Shown here: positions 18,818-27,746 of the stretch, piece by piece
How positions within the stretch are numbered: position 1 is the first letter of the stretch
How the letters are laid out: the number at the start of each line of letters is the position of its first letter
Source: an uncultured Gammaproteobacteria bacterium
GTDB taxonomy: Bacteria > Pseudomonadota > Gammaproteobacteria > Nitrosococcales > Methylophagaceae
Reading direction: 5' to 3'
NCBI GenBank assembly: GCA_905479985.1
Contig: CAJQOM010000019.1
Location: forward strand, 1-47,825
Length of the DNA: 47,825 nt
The notes under the pieces: model-generated
What the model saw: the letters and a program-made list of their open reading frames with translations, nothing else
Databases searched by the model: none
What the model was told of the DNA's origin: nothing
Made by a program: the position numbers and the translations under genes

Positions 18818-20578
18818 TTACATCGTCTCCGGTGCTGACACACCTAACACAGACAAACCATTAGTAATCACTTGTTTAACAGCGGTAATCAACGTTAAAC
18901 GCGCCTGACTTAACGGTTGATCCTCGACAATAAACTGATGGGCATTGTAGTAAGTATGAAAATCACGGGCCAAATCCATCAAATAATGCGCCAACAAATG
19001 CGGCGTGTAATTGGTGGCAGCGGTATTAATCACTTCTGGATAACGCGATAACATCGACAATAAAGCCTGCTCATGATCTTCTGTTAAACGCGTTAGTTGC
19101 TTTTCACCTTCTACTTTGTCCCAAGTCAAACTACGTTCGGACAACTGCCTAAACACACTACAAACACGGGCATGAGCATATTGCACATAATAGACCGGAT
19201 TATCATTACTCTGAGATTTCGCTAATTCTAAATCAAAATCCATATGCTGATCGGCACCCCGTAGCACATAGAAAAAACGCGCAGCGTCTTTACCGACTTC
19301 ATCACGCAGCTCGCGCAAAGTGACAAACTGACCACTTCGGGTCGACATCGCCACTTTTTCACTGCCACGATATAACACAGCAAATTGGACTAACAGGACT
19401 TTTAACCGGTCGGCATTTTTGCCCATCGCAGTTAAAGACGCCTTCACCCGTGGTATATAACCATGATGGTCAGAACCCCAAATATCGATCACCGTATCGA
19501 AACCCCGTTGATATTTATTCAGGTGATACGCAATATCAGAAGCAAAATACGTCGTCTGACCATTATCTCGCACGACAACACGATCTTTTTCATCACCAAA
19601 TTCTGTTGATTTAAACCACCACGCGCCATCTTTTTCATACAACATTTCCGCTTTTTTCAAAGCATCAATGGCATCATCAACAACACCTGTTTCCATTAAC
19701 GACCGTTCAGAAAACCATTCATCATAATCAGTGCCGAAATCAGATAGATCTTGACGAATATCCGCTAAAATCGCATTCAGACCGGCATCAAAAACGTGCC
19801 GATAACCATCCTCACCTAACAAACGCCGTGCATTACTGATTAAATCATCAATATGCCGTTCTTTATCACCACCTGCCGGTTCATCAGCTACAACGCCATC
19901 AAACACGTCGACTGTTGGTGCTAAAAATGCATCGCCATGAGCAAACTTTAAGTTTTCAGCAATGGTTGAAACATAAGCACCTTTATAGCCATTACTTGGG
20001 AAGATAAACGTTTCACCGCAAGTTTCAAGATAACGTAACCAAACACTGGTGGCCAAAATATCCATTTGCCGACCAGCATCATTGACATAATATTCACGAT
20101 GAACTTTAAAGCCCGCCGCCTTGAGCAAGCTACTGACAGCAGAACCATAGGCTGCACCCCTACCATGCCCAACATGCAATGGCCCAGTAGGATTGGCTGA
20201 CACAAACTCGACTTGTACCGATTGTCCCGCACCTAAATCACTCTGACCAAACTGTTCGCCTTCTGCCAATATCGTTTTAACAACTTGCTGAGCAGAATCA
20301 GCTGATAATGTGAAATTAATAAAGCCCGGGCCAGCAATATCTACTTTTGTAATAAAATCTGTTTCTGGTAATGCATCCACCAATAATGTCGCGATTTGAC
20401 GTGGGTTCATCTTGGCCGAACGCGCCAACATCATCGCAACATTACAAGCAAAATCTCCGTGAGATTTATCCTTAGTCCGATCAATTTGTATTTCGGGTAG
20501 CGTCAACGCAGGCAAACTATTTTGGGCAATAAGTTGCGTTAATGTTGTCTCGATAATATGTCTAAGCTGATCTTTCAA
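18818..20578 (-). CDS. argS: Arginyl-tRNA synthetase
   Basis: The 586-residue class I synthetase has the HIGH-type motif HVGH at residues 135-138 ([13 protein letters not shown]), a KMSK-type segment ([11 protein letters not shown]) and a C-terminal DALR anticodon-binding domain. It charges tRNA-Arg. The start codon is TTG at 20578. An in-frame stop lies five codons upstream with no ATG or GTG between, and the protein begins MKDQLRHI like other ArgS. An AAGG site is about 11 bases upstream. It is cotranscribed with the SPOR gene. Confidence 0.97.
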   Translation of the reverse strand: MKDQLRHIIETTLTQLIAQNSLPALTLPEIQIDRTKDKSHGDFACNVAMMLARSAKMNPRQIATLLVDALPETDFITKVDIAGPGFINFTLSADSAQQVVKTILAEGEQFGQSDLGAGQSVQVEFVSANPTGPLHVGHGRGAAYGSAVSSLLKAAGFKVHREYYVNDAGRQMDILATSVWLRYLETCGETFIFPSNGYKGAYVSTIAENLKFAHGDAFLAPTVDVFDGVVADEPAGGDKERHIDDLISNARRLLGEDGYRHVFDAGLNAILADIRQDLSDFGTDYDEWFSERSLMETGVVDDAIDALKKAEMLYEKDGAWWFKSTEFGDEKDRVVVRDNGQTTYFASDIAYHLNKYQRGFDTVIDIWGSDHHGYIPRVKASLTAMGKNADRLKVLLVQFAVLYRGSEKVAMSTRSGQFVTLRELRDEVGKDAARFFYVLRGADQHMDFDLELAKSQSNDNPVYYVQYAHARVCSVFRQLSERSLTWDKVEGEKQLTRLTEDHEQALLSMLSRYPEVINTAATNYTPHLLAHYLMDLARDFHTYYNAHQFIVEDQPLSQARLTLITAVKQVITNGLSVLGVSAPETM

Positions 20579-20725
20579 CGGGTAAAGCCTTCAATGTGGG
20601 ATTGGTTATCGCGTTATTTTAACTGATCCCATCACTGGATCACATCATTGATTAGGCTGATGTATTCACACCTTTTGCTATGCTATTGTTAAACATAATA
20701 ATAAACCAATATCAAAGGTGAACTC

Positions 20726-22015
20726 ATGGCATATTCCTCCACATTTGAAGACGCTTTATTACGAGTACAATCTTTTGCCAAACGTGCTGATATCAACGCT
20801 GAAATTACTGAAGCCCTTTGTCACCCAAAAGAAATGATGTCCGTTAGCCTACCCATTCGTATGGACGATGGCACCAAACAATATTTCTCTGCTTACCGAT
20901 GCCGCTATAACAATATTCTCGGTCCAACAAAAGGCGGAATACGATTCCACCCGAATGTAAACAGCGATGAAGTGCAAGCCCTTGCCTTATGGATGACAAT
21001 TAAATGTGCCGTTCTCGATATCCCTTTTGGTGGTGCTAAAGGGGGCATCACTGTCAATCCAAAAGATTTATCCCCCATGGAACTAGAACGATTATCACGG
21101 GCGTATATGCGCGCTATGGTTAATTTCATCAGCCCCCACCGTGACATTCCTGCCCCTGACGTCAATACCAATGCCTTAATCATGGCTTGGATGCTAGACG
21201 AATATGAATCAATCAAGCGGGAGCACTCACCTGACGTTATCACCGGTAAACCGGTTGAGTTAGGGGGTAGCCTAGGGAGAGATGATGCAACAGGTCGTGG
21301 GGCTTATCTGTGCACACTGGAGCTGATTAAAGTCATGGGGTGGTCACCCAATAATCTAACCGTTGCAATCCAAGGCTTTGGTAATGGCGGTTACCATATT
21401 GCCCAATTACTTGAAAAAGTCGGCTGTAAAATCGTGGCCGTCAGTGATTCACAAGGGGGTATTTACGCTGAAGAAGGTTTTCATATCGACAGTCTATGGC
21501 AAGAAAAACAGAGATCACGACAAGTTCGCGCCGTTTATTGTGATGGTTCCGTCTGCGAACTGATTAATCATCACCCCATTACCAATGCAGAACTACTTGA
21601 ACTCGATGTCGACATCTTAATCCCAGCGGCACTCGAAGGCGTCATCACCAAAGACAATGCCCATCAAATTAAAGCCAAAGCCATTGTAGAAATAGCCAAT
21701 GGGCCTATTTTATTCGAAGCAGATGACATATTAGCGAGCAAAGGCATTAAAGTTATACCGGATGTCCTCGCTAACGCTGGCGGTGTTACCGTCAGTTATT
21801 TTGAGTGGGTTCAAAACCGCAGTGGCCAACACTGGTCTTTAGACGATGTCCATCAAAAACTAAAAGATAAAATGATCGATGCTTTTTCTCAAGTATGGAC
21901 ATTGGCAGAACAAAAAAATTATAGCTTACGTGAAGCGGCTTACATTAATGCTTTAAACAGAATCAGTACTGCAACCAGTAAATTAGGCACACACCACTAT
22001 TTCAAACAAACTTAA
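20726..22015 (+). CDS. Glu/Leu/Phe/Val-type glutamate dehydrogenase
   Basis: The 429-residue enzyme has the substrate-binding KGGIRFHP segment (K69 region), the catalytic lysine motif GGAKGGI (K105) and PAPDVNT. The C-terminal Rossmann domain carries VAIQGFGNGGYHIAQLL. It interconverts glutamate and 2-oxoglutarate with ammonium; the length of about 430 fits the hexameric gdhA/rocG/gudB-like class. The ribosome site AAGGTGA is well placed. It is a single plus-strand gene inserted between argS and priA, and its stop is two bases from the end of priA. Confidence 0.9.
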   Translation: MAYSSTFEDALLRVQSFAKRADINAEITEALCHPKEMMSVSLPIRMDDGTKQYFSAYRCRYNNILGPTKGGIRFHPNVNSDEVQALALWMTIKCAVLDIPFGGAKGGITVNPKDLSPMELERLSRAYMRAMVNFISPHRDIPAPDVNTNALIMAWMLDEYESIKREHSPDVITGKPVELGGSLGRDDATGRGAYLCTLELIKVMGWSPNNLTVAIQGFGNGGYHIAQLLEKVGCKIVAVSDSQGGIYAEEGFHIDSLWQEKQRSRQVRAVYCDGSVCELINHHPITNAELLELDVDILIPAALEGVITKDNAHQIKAKAIVEIANGPILFEADDILASKGIKVIPDVLANAGGVTVSYFEWVQNRSGQHWSLDDVHQKLKDKMIDAFSQVWTLAEQKNYSLREAAYINALNRISTATSKLGTHHYFKQT

Positions 22016-22017
22016 AA

Positions 22018-24204
22018 TCACATCAAGTCAATAGGATCAATATCAATCGACCATTTCACTTTTCGACTACTTTTTAAACTAGATATCGCAGGCATATGGT
22101 GGTCTAACAGCTGATGTAGGATCTTACGATTTTGTGTCGTCAATAATAATTGCGCCCGAAAATACCCTGCTCTTTTTTCCATCATGGCAGGAACAGGACC
22201 CAAAACTAATACCGCATTTTGATGACCTTGATTGAGTAAGCCAGCCACTTCCGTTAAAAAATCTAATGACAAAACCTGCGCCTTACCGCGAGCACGAATC
22301 ACACATAACGATCCCACCGGCGGCATTAAACTCCCTTTACGTTCTGCTAACAAAGCGGCAGCGATCTCACTATAACCATGATGTAATAACTGTTGCCAAA
22401 ACGGATGTTCGGTTTGACTACTTTGAATATATACCCGGCCTGACTTTTCACCACGGCCTGCTCTACCTGTCACTTGAATAATCAATTGGGCTAACACTTC
22501 TGTTGCTCGAAAATCAGCACTGAATAAACCTTGATCAGCATCCAATACCCCCACCAAGGTCACATCATGAAAATCATGGCCTTTGGCTAACATTTGGGTA
22601 CCGACTAATATTTTCGCACCCCCTTGCTGTATTTCTGACACTAATTTGGCAAAGGCTCCCACTTTTTGGGTGGTATCCCGATCAATTCGTAATACGGGAA
22701 CAGCAGGAAATAAAGTTTGTAAACTCTGCTCTATTTGTTCAGTCCCAACACCATAATGACCCAAATCAGCTGATTCACACTCAGGACAATTTTTAATTAA
22801 AGCTTGGTTAAAACCACAATGATGGCAACGTAATTGGTAACGGCCTTGATGAATAATCATCTTGGCATCGCAATCTGGACAACTAGCTTGCCATTGACAA
22901 TCATGACACATCAAAACGGGGGCATAACCCCGTTTATTAATAAACAATAATACTTGGTTATCTTTTGCTAATTCTGCTTCTATAGCCTTATAAAGCACCG
23001 TTGATAAGCCATTCACTGCCTTAGGACCTCGGCTATCAACTAACATCACTTCAGGTAACACTGCACCGGTGGCACGTTGTGTCAGTGTTAAAAGTCGATA
23101 CTGTTGAGATTGGGCACGATAAAAAGATTCTAATGACGGTGTAGCACTGCCAAGGACAATAGGAATATCAGCTTGTTTTGCTCGCATTAAGGCGACGTTT
23201 CGAGCGTGATAACGCAAACTGTCTTGTTGCTTATAAGAACTATCATGTTCTTCATCGATGATAATCAGACCCAAATTGTCTAATGGGGTAAACACAGCAG
23301 AACGTGTGCCTATCACGATATCTGCATGGCCTGACTGAGCTAATAACCAAGCTTGATGTCTATCTGTTTCATTCATTGACGAGTTAATCACAACAATCTT
23401 AGCGGAGAGATGTTGCTTAAATCGAGCAACGAATTGTTCGGTTAATCCAATCTCAGGGATTAAAATTAACACTTGCCGATTTTCAGCTAACATCTCTGCC
23501 GTTAACTGAATATAAACTTCTGTTTTACCACTTCCTGTAATACCTTGAATTAAACTGACATTAAAAGATGATTTATTATTCCATATATCTTTTACTGTGT
23601 GTGACTGCTCACTATTTAATATTTTTAGTGGGATAAGGTTAGTTTCAATAGCCGGTTTTTTAATGTCTTCATGTTGTTCAATAACTCCCTTTTCTAATAA
23701 ATTTAACAGAGTAGAACGGCAAGATCCAAGCTGTTCATACAGATCTTTTTGTGAAATAGCCTGATCAGATTGATCGAGGAAATGAATAATTTCTTGCTGC
23801 TTTTTACCGAAGCGTAAAGCTGTTTTTTTCTGTTTGACAAGAGACCAAGCATTGACTGTTTTTAAAGTATTAGGCTCTCCCGATCTTATTTTTTTAGGTA
23901 AGGCAACTTGGTAACAATCCCCAATAGGGTGATGATAATAGTGACTTGTCCAATGAATTAATTCGAATAAAGCTTTAGAAATAATAGGGGCAGGATCGAG
24001 ACAATAAATTACCTTTTTTAATCGTTCAAGGTCAGCGGGATCTTTTTCTTCTGTAATGCTGACAACAAAACCAATTATTTCGCGTGATCCAAAAGGAACT
24101 TTAACCCGAGAGCCTATTTTTATTTCAAGACTAGATGGATTAATTAAATAATCGAAAGTTTGCCTTAAAGGACAAGGAAGTGCTATTTCAGCAATGCGTG
24201 ACAT
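22018..24204 (-). CDS. priA: Primosomal replication-restart helicase PriA
   Basis: The 728-residue superfamily 2 helicase has an N-terminal DNA-binding domain, Walker A GITGSGKTE at residues 221-229 and Walker B IIDEEHDSSYKQ. The zinc-binding insertion contains four CxxC-type pairs (CHDCQWQASCPDCD, RCHHCGF, CPEC). The C-terminal helicase half has GTQMLAKGHDF and TGRAGRG. PriA reloads DnaB at stalled forks. The ATG has no Shine-Dalgarno sequence and lies at the AT-rich border of the DnaA-box region, so its promoter overlaps the proposed origin. Confidence 0.97.
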   Translation of the reverse strand: MSRIAEIALPCPLRQTFDYLINPSSLEIKIGSRVKVPFGSREIIGFVVSITEEKDPADLERLKKVIYCLDPAPIISKALFELIHWTSHYYHHPIGDCYQVALPKKIRSGEPNTLKTVNAWSLVKQKKTALRFGKKQQEIIHFLDQSDQAISQKDLYEQLGSCRSTLLNLLEKGVIEQHEDIKKPAIETNLIPLKILNSEQSHTVKDIWNNKSSFNVSLIQGITGSGKTEVYIQLTAEMLAENRQVLILIPEIGLTEQFVARFKQHLSAKIVVINSSMNETDRHQAWLLAQSGHADIVIGTRSAVFTPLDNLGLIIIDEEHDSSYKQQDSLRYHARNVALMRAKQADIPIVLGSATPSLESFYRAQSQQYRLLTLTQRATGAVLPEVMLVDSRGPKAVNGLSTVLYKAIEAELAKDNQVLLFINKRGYAPVLMCHDCQWQASCPDCDAKMIIHQGRYQLRCHHCGFNQALIKNCPECESADLGHYGVGTEQIEQSLQTLFPAVPVLRIDRDTTQKVGAFAKLVSEIQQGGAKILVGTQMLAKGHDFHDVTLVGVLDADQGLFSADFRATEVLAQLIIQVTGRAGRGEKSGRVYIQSSQTEHPFWQQLLHHGYSEIAAALLAERKGSLMPPVGSLCVIRARGKAQVLSLDFLTEVAGLLNQGHQNAVLVLGPVPAMMEKRAGYFRAQLLLTTQNRKILHQLLDHHMPAISSLKSSRKVKWSIDIDPIDLM

Positions 24205-24269
24205 GAGTAATTAAGATTAATAATAATAAATATGTTTTTAAAAGATTAATGATGTTAATGATTAATGCC

Positions 24270-24286
24270 TGTGGATATGGGGATAA
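24270..24286 (-). promoter_or_regulatory. Two abutting near-consensus DnaA boxes
   Basis: TGTGGATAT (24270-24278) and TGGGGATAA (24278-24286) each differ by one base from TGTGGATAA and share one base. They flank the AT-rich element, where DnaA would be expected to load during unwinding. Confidence 0.55.
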
Positions 24287-24295
24287 GGTTAAATA

Positions 24296-24328
24296 CTAAT
24301 TCTATTTCAGTGACTTAAATAGAATTAG
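24296..24328. repeat. Perfect 12-base inverted repeat inside the proposed origin
   Basis: CTAATTCTATTT at 24296-24307 and its exact complement at 24317-24328 are separated by nine bases. It lies between the near-consensus and consensus DnaA boxes. It could form a hairpin or be a protein-binding site; no T run follows in either direction, so a terminator is less likely. Confidence 0.75.
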
Positions 24329-24330
24329 CA

Positions 24331-24339
24331 TGTGGATAA
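24331..24339 (-). promoter_or_regulatory. Consensus DnaA box
   Basis: A perfect TGTGGATAA, the complement of TTATCCACA, placed between the inverted repeat and the paired plus-strand boxes. Confidence 0.7.
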
Positions 24340-24381
24340 TAACAAGCTTAAAATTTTACTTAATATGTATAAGTCGCTAAC

Positions 24382-24406
24382 TTATCCACAGGAAAAGTTA
24401 TCCACA
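24382..24406 (+). promoter_or_regulatory. Pair of consensus DnaA boxes
   Basis: Two perfect TTATCCACA sites (24382-24390 and 24398-24406) in direct orientation, separated by seven bases (GGAAAAG). This spacing and linker resemble the DnaA-box core of several gammaproteobacterial origins. Confidence 0.75.
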
Positions 24407-24498
24407 GTTTATGCTGTTCTTTATCCGTGAGCTTATACAGATCTTATCCTTTCTATTTCAAATGGTATCCTATTGATTAAAAAAGAGTGGGTTTAACG

Positions 24499-24993
24499 AT
24501 GAAATTAGCATTAATTGTGGCAACTGATGAAGCCGGTTTAATTGGTAGAGATAATGATCTGCCGTGGCGTTTATCTGCTGATTTGCAATATTTTCGACGT
24601 ATTACGATGGGTAAACCCATTATTATGGGTCGTCGGACGCATGAATCAATTGGCCGTCCTTTACCAGGTAGAGATAATATTATTATTACTTCAGATACAC
24701 AGTATCAGGCTGAAGGTTGCATTGTCACGCATTCAGTAGCCGAAGCGTTAAACCAGTGTAAAGCAGCAGAAGAAGCGATGATCATGGGCGGCGCTTCTTT
24801 ATATAAACAGTGTCTTCCTGATGCTGATATCATTTATTTAACACAAGTTCATGCGACGTTACAAGGTGATACTTGGTTCCCAAAGTGGGATAAAAAAGAC
24901 TGGAAATTGGTCTCAGAACAAACATATCCTGCTGATGATAAAAACGAATATCCCTATAGTTTTATGGTCTATCAACGCAAAAGTATAGTCTAA
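24499..24993 (+). CDS. folA: Dihydrofolate reductase
   Basis: The 164-residue enzyme shows the classic DHFR pattern: IGRDNDLPWRLSADLQYF with acidic D27, MGRRTHESIGRPLPGR and IMGGASLYKQ. It reduces dihydrofolate to tetrahydrofolate with NADPH. I chose the ATG at 24499, because DHFR proteins begin right at MKLALIVA; a GTG at 24487 would add four residues. The gene diverges from priA across the proposed origin. Its end overlaps the convergent TIGR02647 gene by four bases. Confidence 0.95.
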   Translation: MKLALIVATDEAGLIGRDNDLPWRLSADLQYFRRITMGKPIIMGRRTHESIGRPLPGRDNIIITSDTQYQAEGCIVTHSVAEALNQCKAAEEAMIMGGASLYKQCLPDADIIYLTQVHATLQGDTWFPKWDKKDWKLVSEQTYPADDKNEYPYSFMVYQRKSIV

Positions 24994-25229
24994 GTTTTAG
25001 ATCCTAAAATCGCAATCGCAGCTTGTGTGTGTTCAGCGGCTTCATGGCCTAAATCTGTCAGGTAACCACCATCTTCTTGCGTGACTAATCCTTTATCAAA
25101 TAATCGCTTTGTTGCTTCGCGTAGTGCTTGTCGTGCGTCTTGATGCACTTTAAGACCTTCAAGTGTTGTATCGAGGTTGTAGCGTAGTAGTACTTCGATT
25201 TCATCAATAATGTGTTGCTTGATAGACAT
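24990..25229 (-). CDS. TIGR02647 family conserved small protein
   Basis: The 79-residue protein matches the TIGR02647 pattern from memory: NLDTTLEGLKVHQDA, RLFDKGLVTQEDGGYLTDLGHEAAEHTQ. It looks like a small winged-helix-type fold, as in ArsR/MarR-like domains, but its function is not established. A GGAG ribosome site lies seven bases from the ATG. Confidence 0.75.
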   Translation of the reverse strand: MSIKQHIIDEIEVLLRYNLDTTLEGLKVHQDARQALREATKRLFDKGLVTQEDGGYLTDLGHEAAEHTQAAIAILGSKT

Positions 25230-25413
25230 TAACTGCTCCGTAATAAGGTAGGGTATGGCTTTATCTTACAGCAATTTTTAGATTATTTTAATGACAATTT
25301 CATAAGTCTAAAATGCCAAGAGAGTCACATATAAGCTAACTAAAACTGTGTAATAATGGAAAGTGAAGACAGTGCGTATCATGTCATTTATCACTCATCT
25401 TAAGGAGCGTAAA

Positions 25414-25665
25414 ATGGAAATACTAGGAATAGCGCCACACAGCAACCAACCGACATTAACCAACCCTTTAAAGCAAAGTGAGACCTTACAAGGGCAACAA
25501 ACACAAGCACAAAGTGCGAGTGAAGCCCCGAGTACGGTGACATTGTCTGAGCAAGCAACAACGGGCTTATCAGAGACAGCAGTCATCAATCAAAGCAATG
25601 AAGCAACAGCAGCCAATAATAGTAATACTGCAAGTATAGGTGCTACTATCGATATTACTGTCTAA
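25414..25665 (+). CDS. Small Ser/Thr/Gln/Asn-rich protein, unknown
   Basis: The start at 25414 is fixed by an excellent ribosome site (AAGGAG, seven bases upstream). The 83-residue product begins MEILGIAPHS and is dominated by Ser, Thr, Gln, Ala and Asn, with no signal peptide, cysteine or membrane helix. It is probably disordered. A TVTLSEQA segment recalls motifs in small disordered regulators such as FlgM and YjfB-like proteins, but the match is too short for a call. The pentapeptide-repeat gene follows after 16 bases with its own GGAG, so the two form an operon. Confidence 0.6.
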   Translation: MEILGIAPHSNQPTLTNPLKQSETLQGQQTQAQSASEAPSTVTLSEQATTGLSETAVINQSNEATAANNSNTASIGATIDITV

Positions 25666-25681
25666 TTAGGAGAAAAAATAA

Positions 25682-26023
25682 ATGCCGCGTCCAATCATTT
25701 CAGACGATCCACTCTATCGTTTATTAAGAGAAAGTAAAATTGACGAATTTCACCAGCGCATAGCTGCAGGCGAAACCGCTGATCTTAAAGGGTGTGATTT
25801 TAGACATATTAACCTGCAGAATTTGAATGCAGATGGACTTGATTTTTCAGAGAGTTACTTCCGACAAGCAGACCTAAGAGGTGTTGATTTCTCAAAATGC
25901 GTTAATTTTGAAGGGGCAAGTATTCACTCCGCTAAAATTTCCGGCGCACGTTTTCCAAGAGAAATTAGAGCAGATGAAATCTTATTGTCATTAGAGCATG
26001 GCACACGGCTTCGTTATACCTAG
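25682..26023 (+). CDS. Pentapeptide-repeat protein
   Basis: The 113-residue protein has a short helical N-terminus followed by about eight pentapeptide repeats of the A(D/N)Lxx type from residue 35 to 90 (CDFRHINLQNLNADGLDFSE, ADLRGVDFSK). Such repeats build a right-handed four-sided beta-helix. Long members mimic DNA and inhibit gyrase, but this one is short and the role is unknown. Its stop codon shares bases with the convergent tatC stop. Confidence 0.8.
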   Translation: MPRPIISDDPLYRLLRESKIDEFHQRIAAGETADLKGCDFRHINLQNLNADGLDFSESYFRQADLRGVDFSKCVNFEGASIHSAKISGARFPREIRADEILLSLEHGTRLRYT

Positions 26024-26775
26024 GCTTCGGTTACTTCCTGATCGTCATCTTTTGCTTTTTTAGGCAACCAGCGCGAACAAAACAGACCTAATTCAAACAG
26101 CAGCCAAACGGGTAAAGCTAATAAGGTTTGAGAAATGACATCCGGTGGGGTTAATAACATGCCAATCACAAACGCGCCGACAATAATATAAGGCCGTTTT
26201 TCACCCAAGCTTTGTACCGTTGAAACACCAGACCAAATCAGTAATAAGGTGGCAATAGGCACTTCAAAAGCAAAGCCGAAGGCAAAGAACAATTTTAAAA
26301 CAAAGTCTAGGTAGCTACTGATATCGGTCATAACAGCGACGCCTTCTGGCGCAGCTTGGGTTAAAAAGCCAAAGACAAGTGGAAATACCACGTAATAAGC
26401 AAAAGCAATGCCTAAGAAAAACAGTGCTGTGCTGGCAAATAATAACGGGAAAATAATCCGTTTTTCATTGTCATACAACCCCGGTGCTACAAAGCCCCAG
26501 AGCTGAAATAACAGAATCGGTATAGCAAGCATAATAGCTGTACATAACGTCAGTTTAAATGGCGTTAAAAAGGGCGATGCGACTTCAGTCGCAATCATGG
26601 TACTACTTTCGGGTAAATGGCTTAACAACGGCTCAGCTAAAAAATGATATAAATCATTTGAGAACGGTAATAGCACAACAGCAATAATTAGTACGGCCAA
26701 AATACCACGTAAAAGACGGTCACGTAACTCAACTAAATGGGAAACCAACTGTTGTTGCTGGCTATCCGTTTCCAT
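26020..26775 (-). CDS. tatC: Sec-independent protein translocase TatC
   Basis: The 251-residue protein has six membrane helices and the conserved N-terminal SHLVELRDRLLR segment that binds twin-arginine signal peptides. It also has the FGFAFEVPI region of the central loops and helices. TatC forms the receptor of the Tat export machine. Its start lies 14 bases inside the end of tatB, indicating coupled translation. Tat cargo in this window includes SoxB and SoxC. Confidence 0.96.
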   Translation of the reverse strand: METDSQQQQLVSHLVELRDRLLRGILAVLIIAVVLLPFSNDLYHFLAEPLLSHLPESSTMIATEVASPFLTPFKLTLCTAIMLAIPILLFQLWGFVAPGLYDNEKRIIFPLLFASTALFFLGIAFAYYVVFPLVFGFLTQAAPEGVAVMTDISSYLDFVLKLFFAFGFAFEVPIATLLLIWSGVSTVQSLGEKRPYIIVGAFVIGMLLTPPDVISQTLLALPVWLLFELGLFCSRWLPKKAKDDDQEVTEA

Positions 26776-27088
26776 TCTTATCCTTGTCTGAGTCAGGTGT
26801 TTCTACAGGGTCTGTTTTCAGGGTTTCAGCAGCAGTAGCCGGTGAGTCAGCTTCGTCAGGGATGACATAGCGAGGCACCGACGGTGTGCCGTCTTCAGAA
26901 ATAGCCCTTCTTAATTCATCAGCACGTAATTCACGTGAAATATCACTGCGTACAGACTGAATAGAAGCGTTAGCACGCCCAATCCATAACCCCGTAACGC
27001 GAATTAGCTTAGGCATACGCTCTGGCCCGACAACGACCAAAGCCACTATCGCAATTAATAAGAGTTCCCAAAAACCGATATCAAACAT
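26762..27088 (-). CDS. tatB: Sec-independent protein translocase TatB
   Basis: The 108-residue protein begins MFDIGFWELLLIAIVALVVV, a single membrane helix, followed by GPERMPKLIR and an amphipathic helix. It ends with a charged tail, the standard TatB layout. It links substrate recognition by TatC to TatA recruitment. It overlaps tatC. Confidence 0.93.
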   Translation of the reverse strand: MFDIGFWELLLIAIVALVVVGPERMPKLIRVTGLWIGRANASIQSVRSDISRELRADELRRAISEDGTPSVPRYVIPDEADSPATAAETLKTDPVETPDSDKDKNGNG

Positions 27089-27155
27089 AACTGTTTATTG
27101 TAATATTATTCAATAGCGGATATAGCCTAAGGCCATCGCCGCGCATTAAATAAAA

Positions 27156-27398
27156 CTAGCTTTGTTTGTCTTTTTCAGTTTGTTGCATGGTGCTTTCACT
27201 GCTGCCATCGGCATGATGAAGTGAGACATCATCTTTCGCATTAATGTCATCTTCACCTTCACGGACAGATTGTTTAAAGCTTTTGATAGCACTGCCTAAA
27301 TCACCCCCCATAGAGCGTAATTTTTTAGTACCAAATAACAGGATCACAATGGCTAAAACAATCACTAACTGCCAAATACTAATACCGCCTAAACCCAT
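27156..27398 (-). CDS. tatA: Sec-independent protein translocase TatA
   Basis: The 80-residue protein has an N-terminal helix ([18 protein letters not shown]) and the [21 protein letters not shown] hinge and amphipathic helix typical of TatA. A charged tail follows. It oligomerises to form the transport passage. hinT ends nine bases upstream, so tatABC is likely part of the his-hinT transcript. Confidence 0.95.
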   Translation of the reverse strand: MGLGGISIWQLVIVLAIVILLFGTKKLRSMGGDLGSAIKSFKQSVREGEDDINAKDDVSLHHADGSSESTMQQTEKDKQS

Positions 27399-27407
27399 GA
27401 TGTTCTC

Positions 27408-27746
27408 CTAATTAAAACTAGACAAGCCTTGGCCGCCCAGTAAATGTACATGTAAATGCCCTACTTCTTGTCCACCCCCAGGGCCAGTATTGATAATGGT
27501 TCTAAAACCATCAGGTAAGCCTTGATCGCGTGCCAAGTGAGGTAATTGCAACATTATATGCCCTATCAACATTTGATGCTCATCCGTCAAATCATCCAAG
27601 CTATCGATATGGATTTTCGGAATCACTAATAAATGGACAGCGGCACGGGGATTAATATCCTTAAAGACCATTATTTGTTCATCTTCATAAACGGTATCAG
27701 CGGGAATGTCACCTGCGACAATTTTACAAAAAAGACAGTCGGTCAT
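27408..27746 (-). CDS. hinT: HIT-family nucleotide hydrolase
   Basis: The 112-residue protein has the zinc-like CLFCKI start and the histidine-triad motif HLHVHLL near the C-terminus. HinT-type enzymes hydrolyse adenosine phosphoramidates. The start overlaps the hisE stop by four bases, so it belongs to the his transcript. Confidence 0.92.
   Translation of the reverse strand: MTDCLFCKIVAGDIPADTVYEDEQIMVFKDINPRAAVHLLVIPKIHIDSLDDLTDEHQMLIGHIMLQLPHLARDQGLPDGFRTIINTGPGGGQEVGHLHVHLLGGQGLSSFN

Larger units (their letters stand above)
24205..24498. other. Candidate chromosomal replication origin (oriC): AT-rich element plus DnaA-box cluster
   Basis: This 294-base non-coding stretch between divergent priA and folA begins with a very AT-rich part (24205-24268). 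It holds three perfect DnaA boxes (TTATCCACA): 24331-24339 on the minus strand, and 24382-24390 and 24398-24406 on the plus strand. One-mismatch boxes are at 24270-24278 and 24278-24286, and a two-mismatch box is at 24433-24441. The paired perfect boxes with seven bases between them resemble the core of gammaproteobacterial origins such as Pseudomonas. Plus-strand base skew also changes from C over G to G over C across it. Only one GATC is present, so Dam/SeqA control like that of E. coli is not indicated. dnaA is not in the window. Confidence 0.68.

Noticed and set aside
24421-24429. TTATCCGTG as another DnaA box
   Set aside because: Three mismatches from the consensus, too weak to count; the same holds for TTATCCTTT at 24444-24452.
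25395-25589. Minus-strand cysteine-rich open frame opposite the small Ser/Thr/Gln-rich gene
   Set aside because: The plus-strand frame has an optimal ribosome site and operon context; this one has neither.
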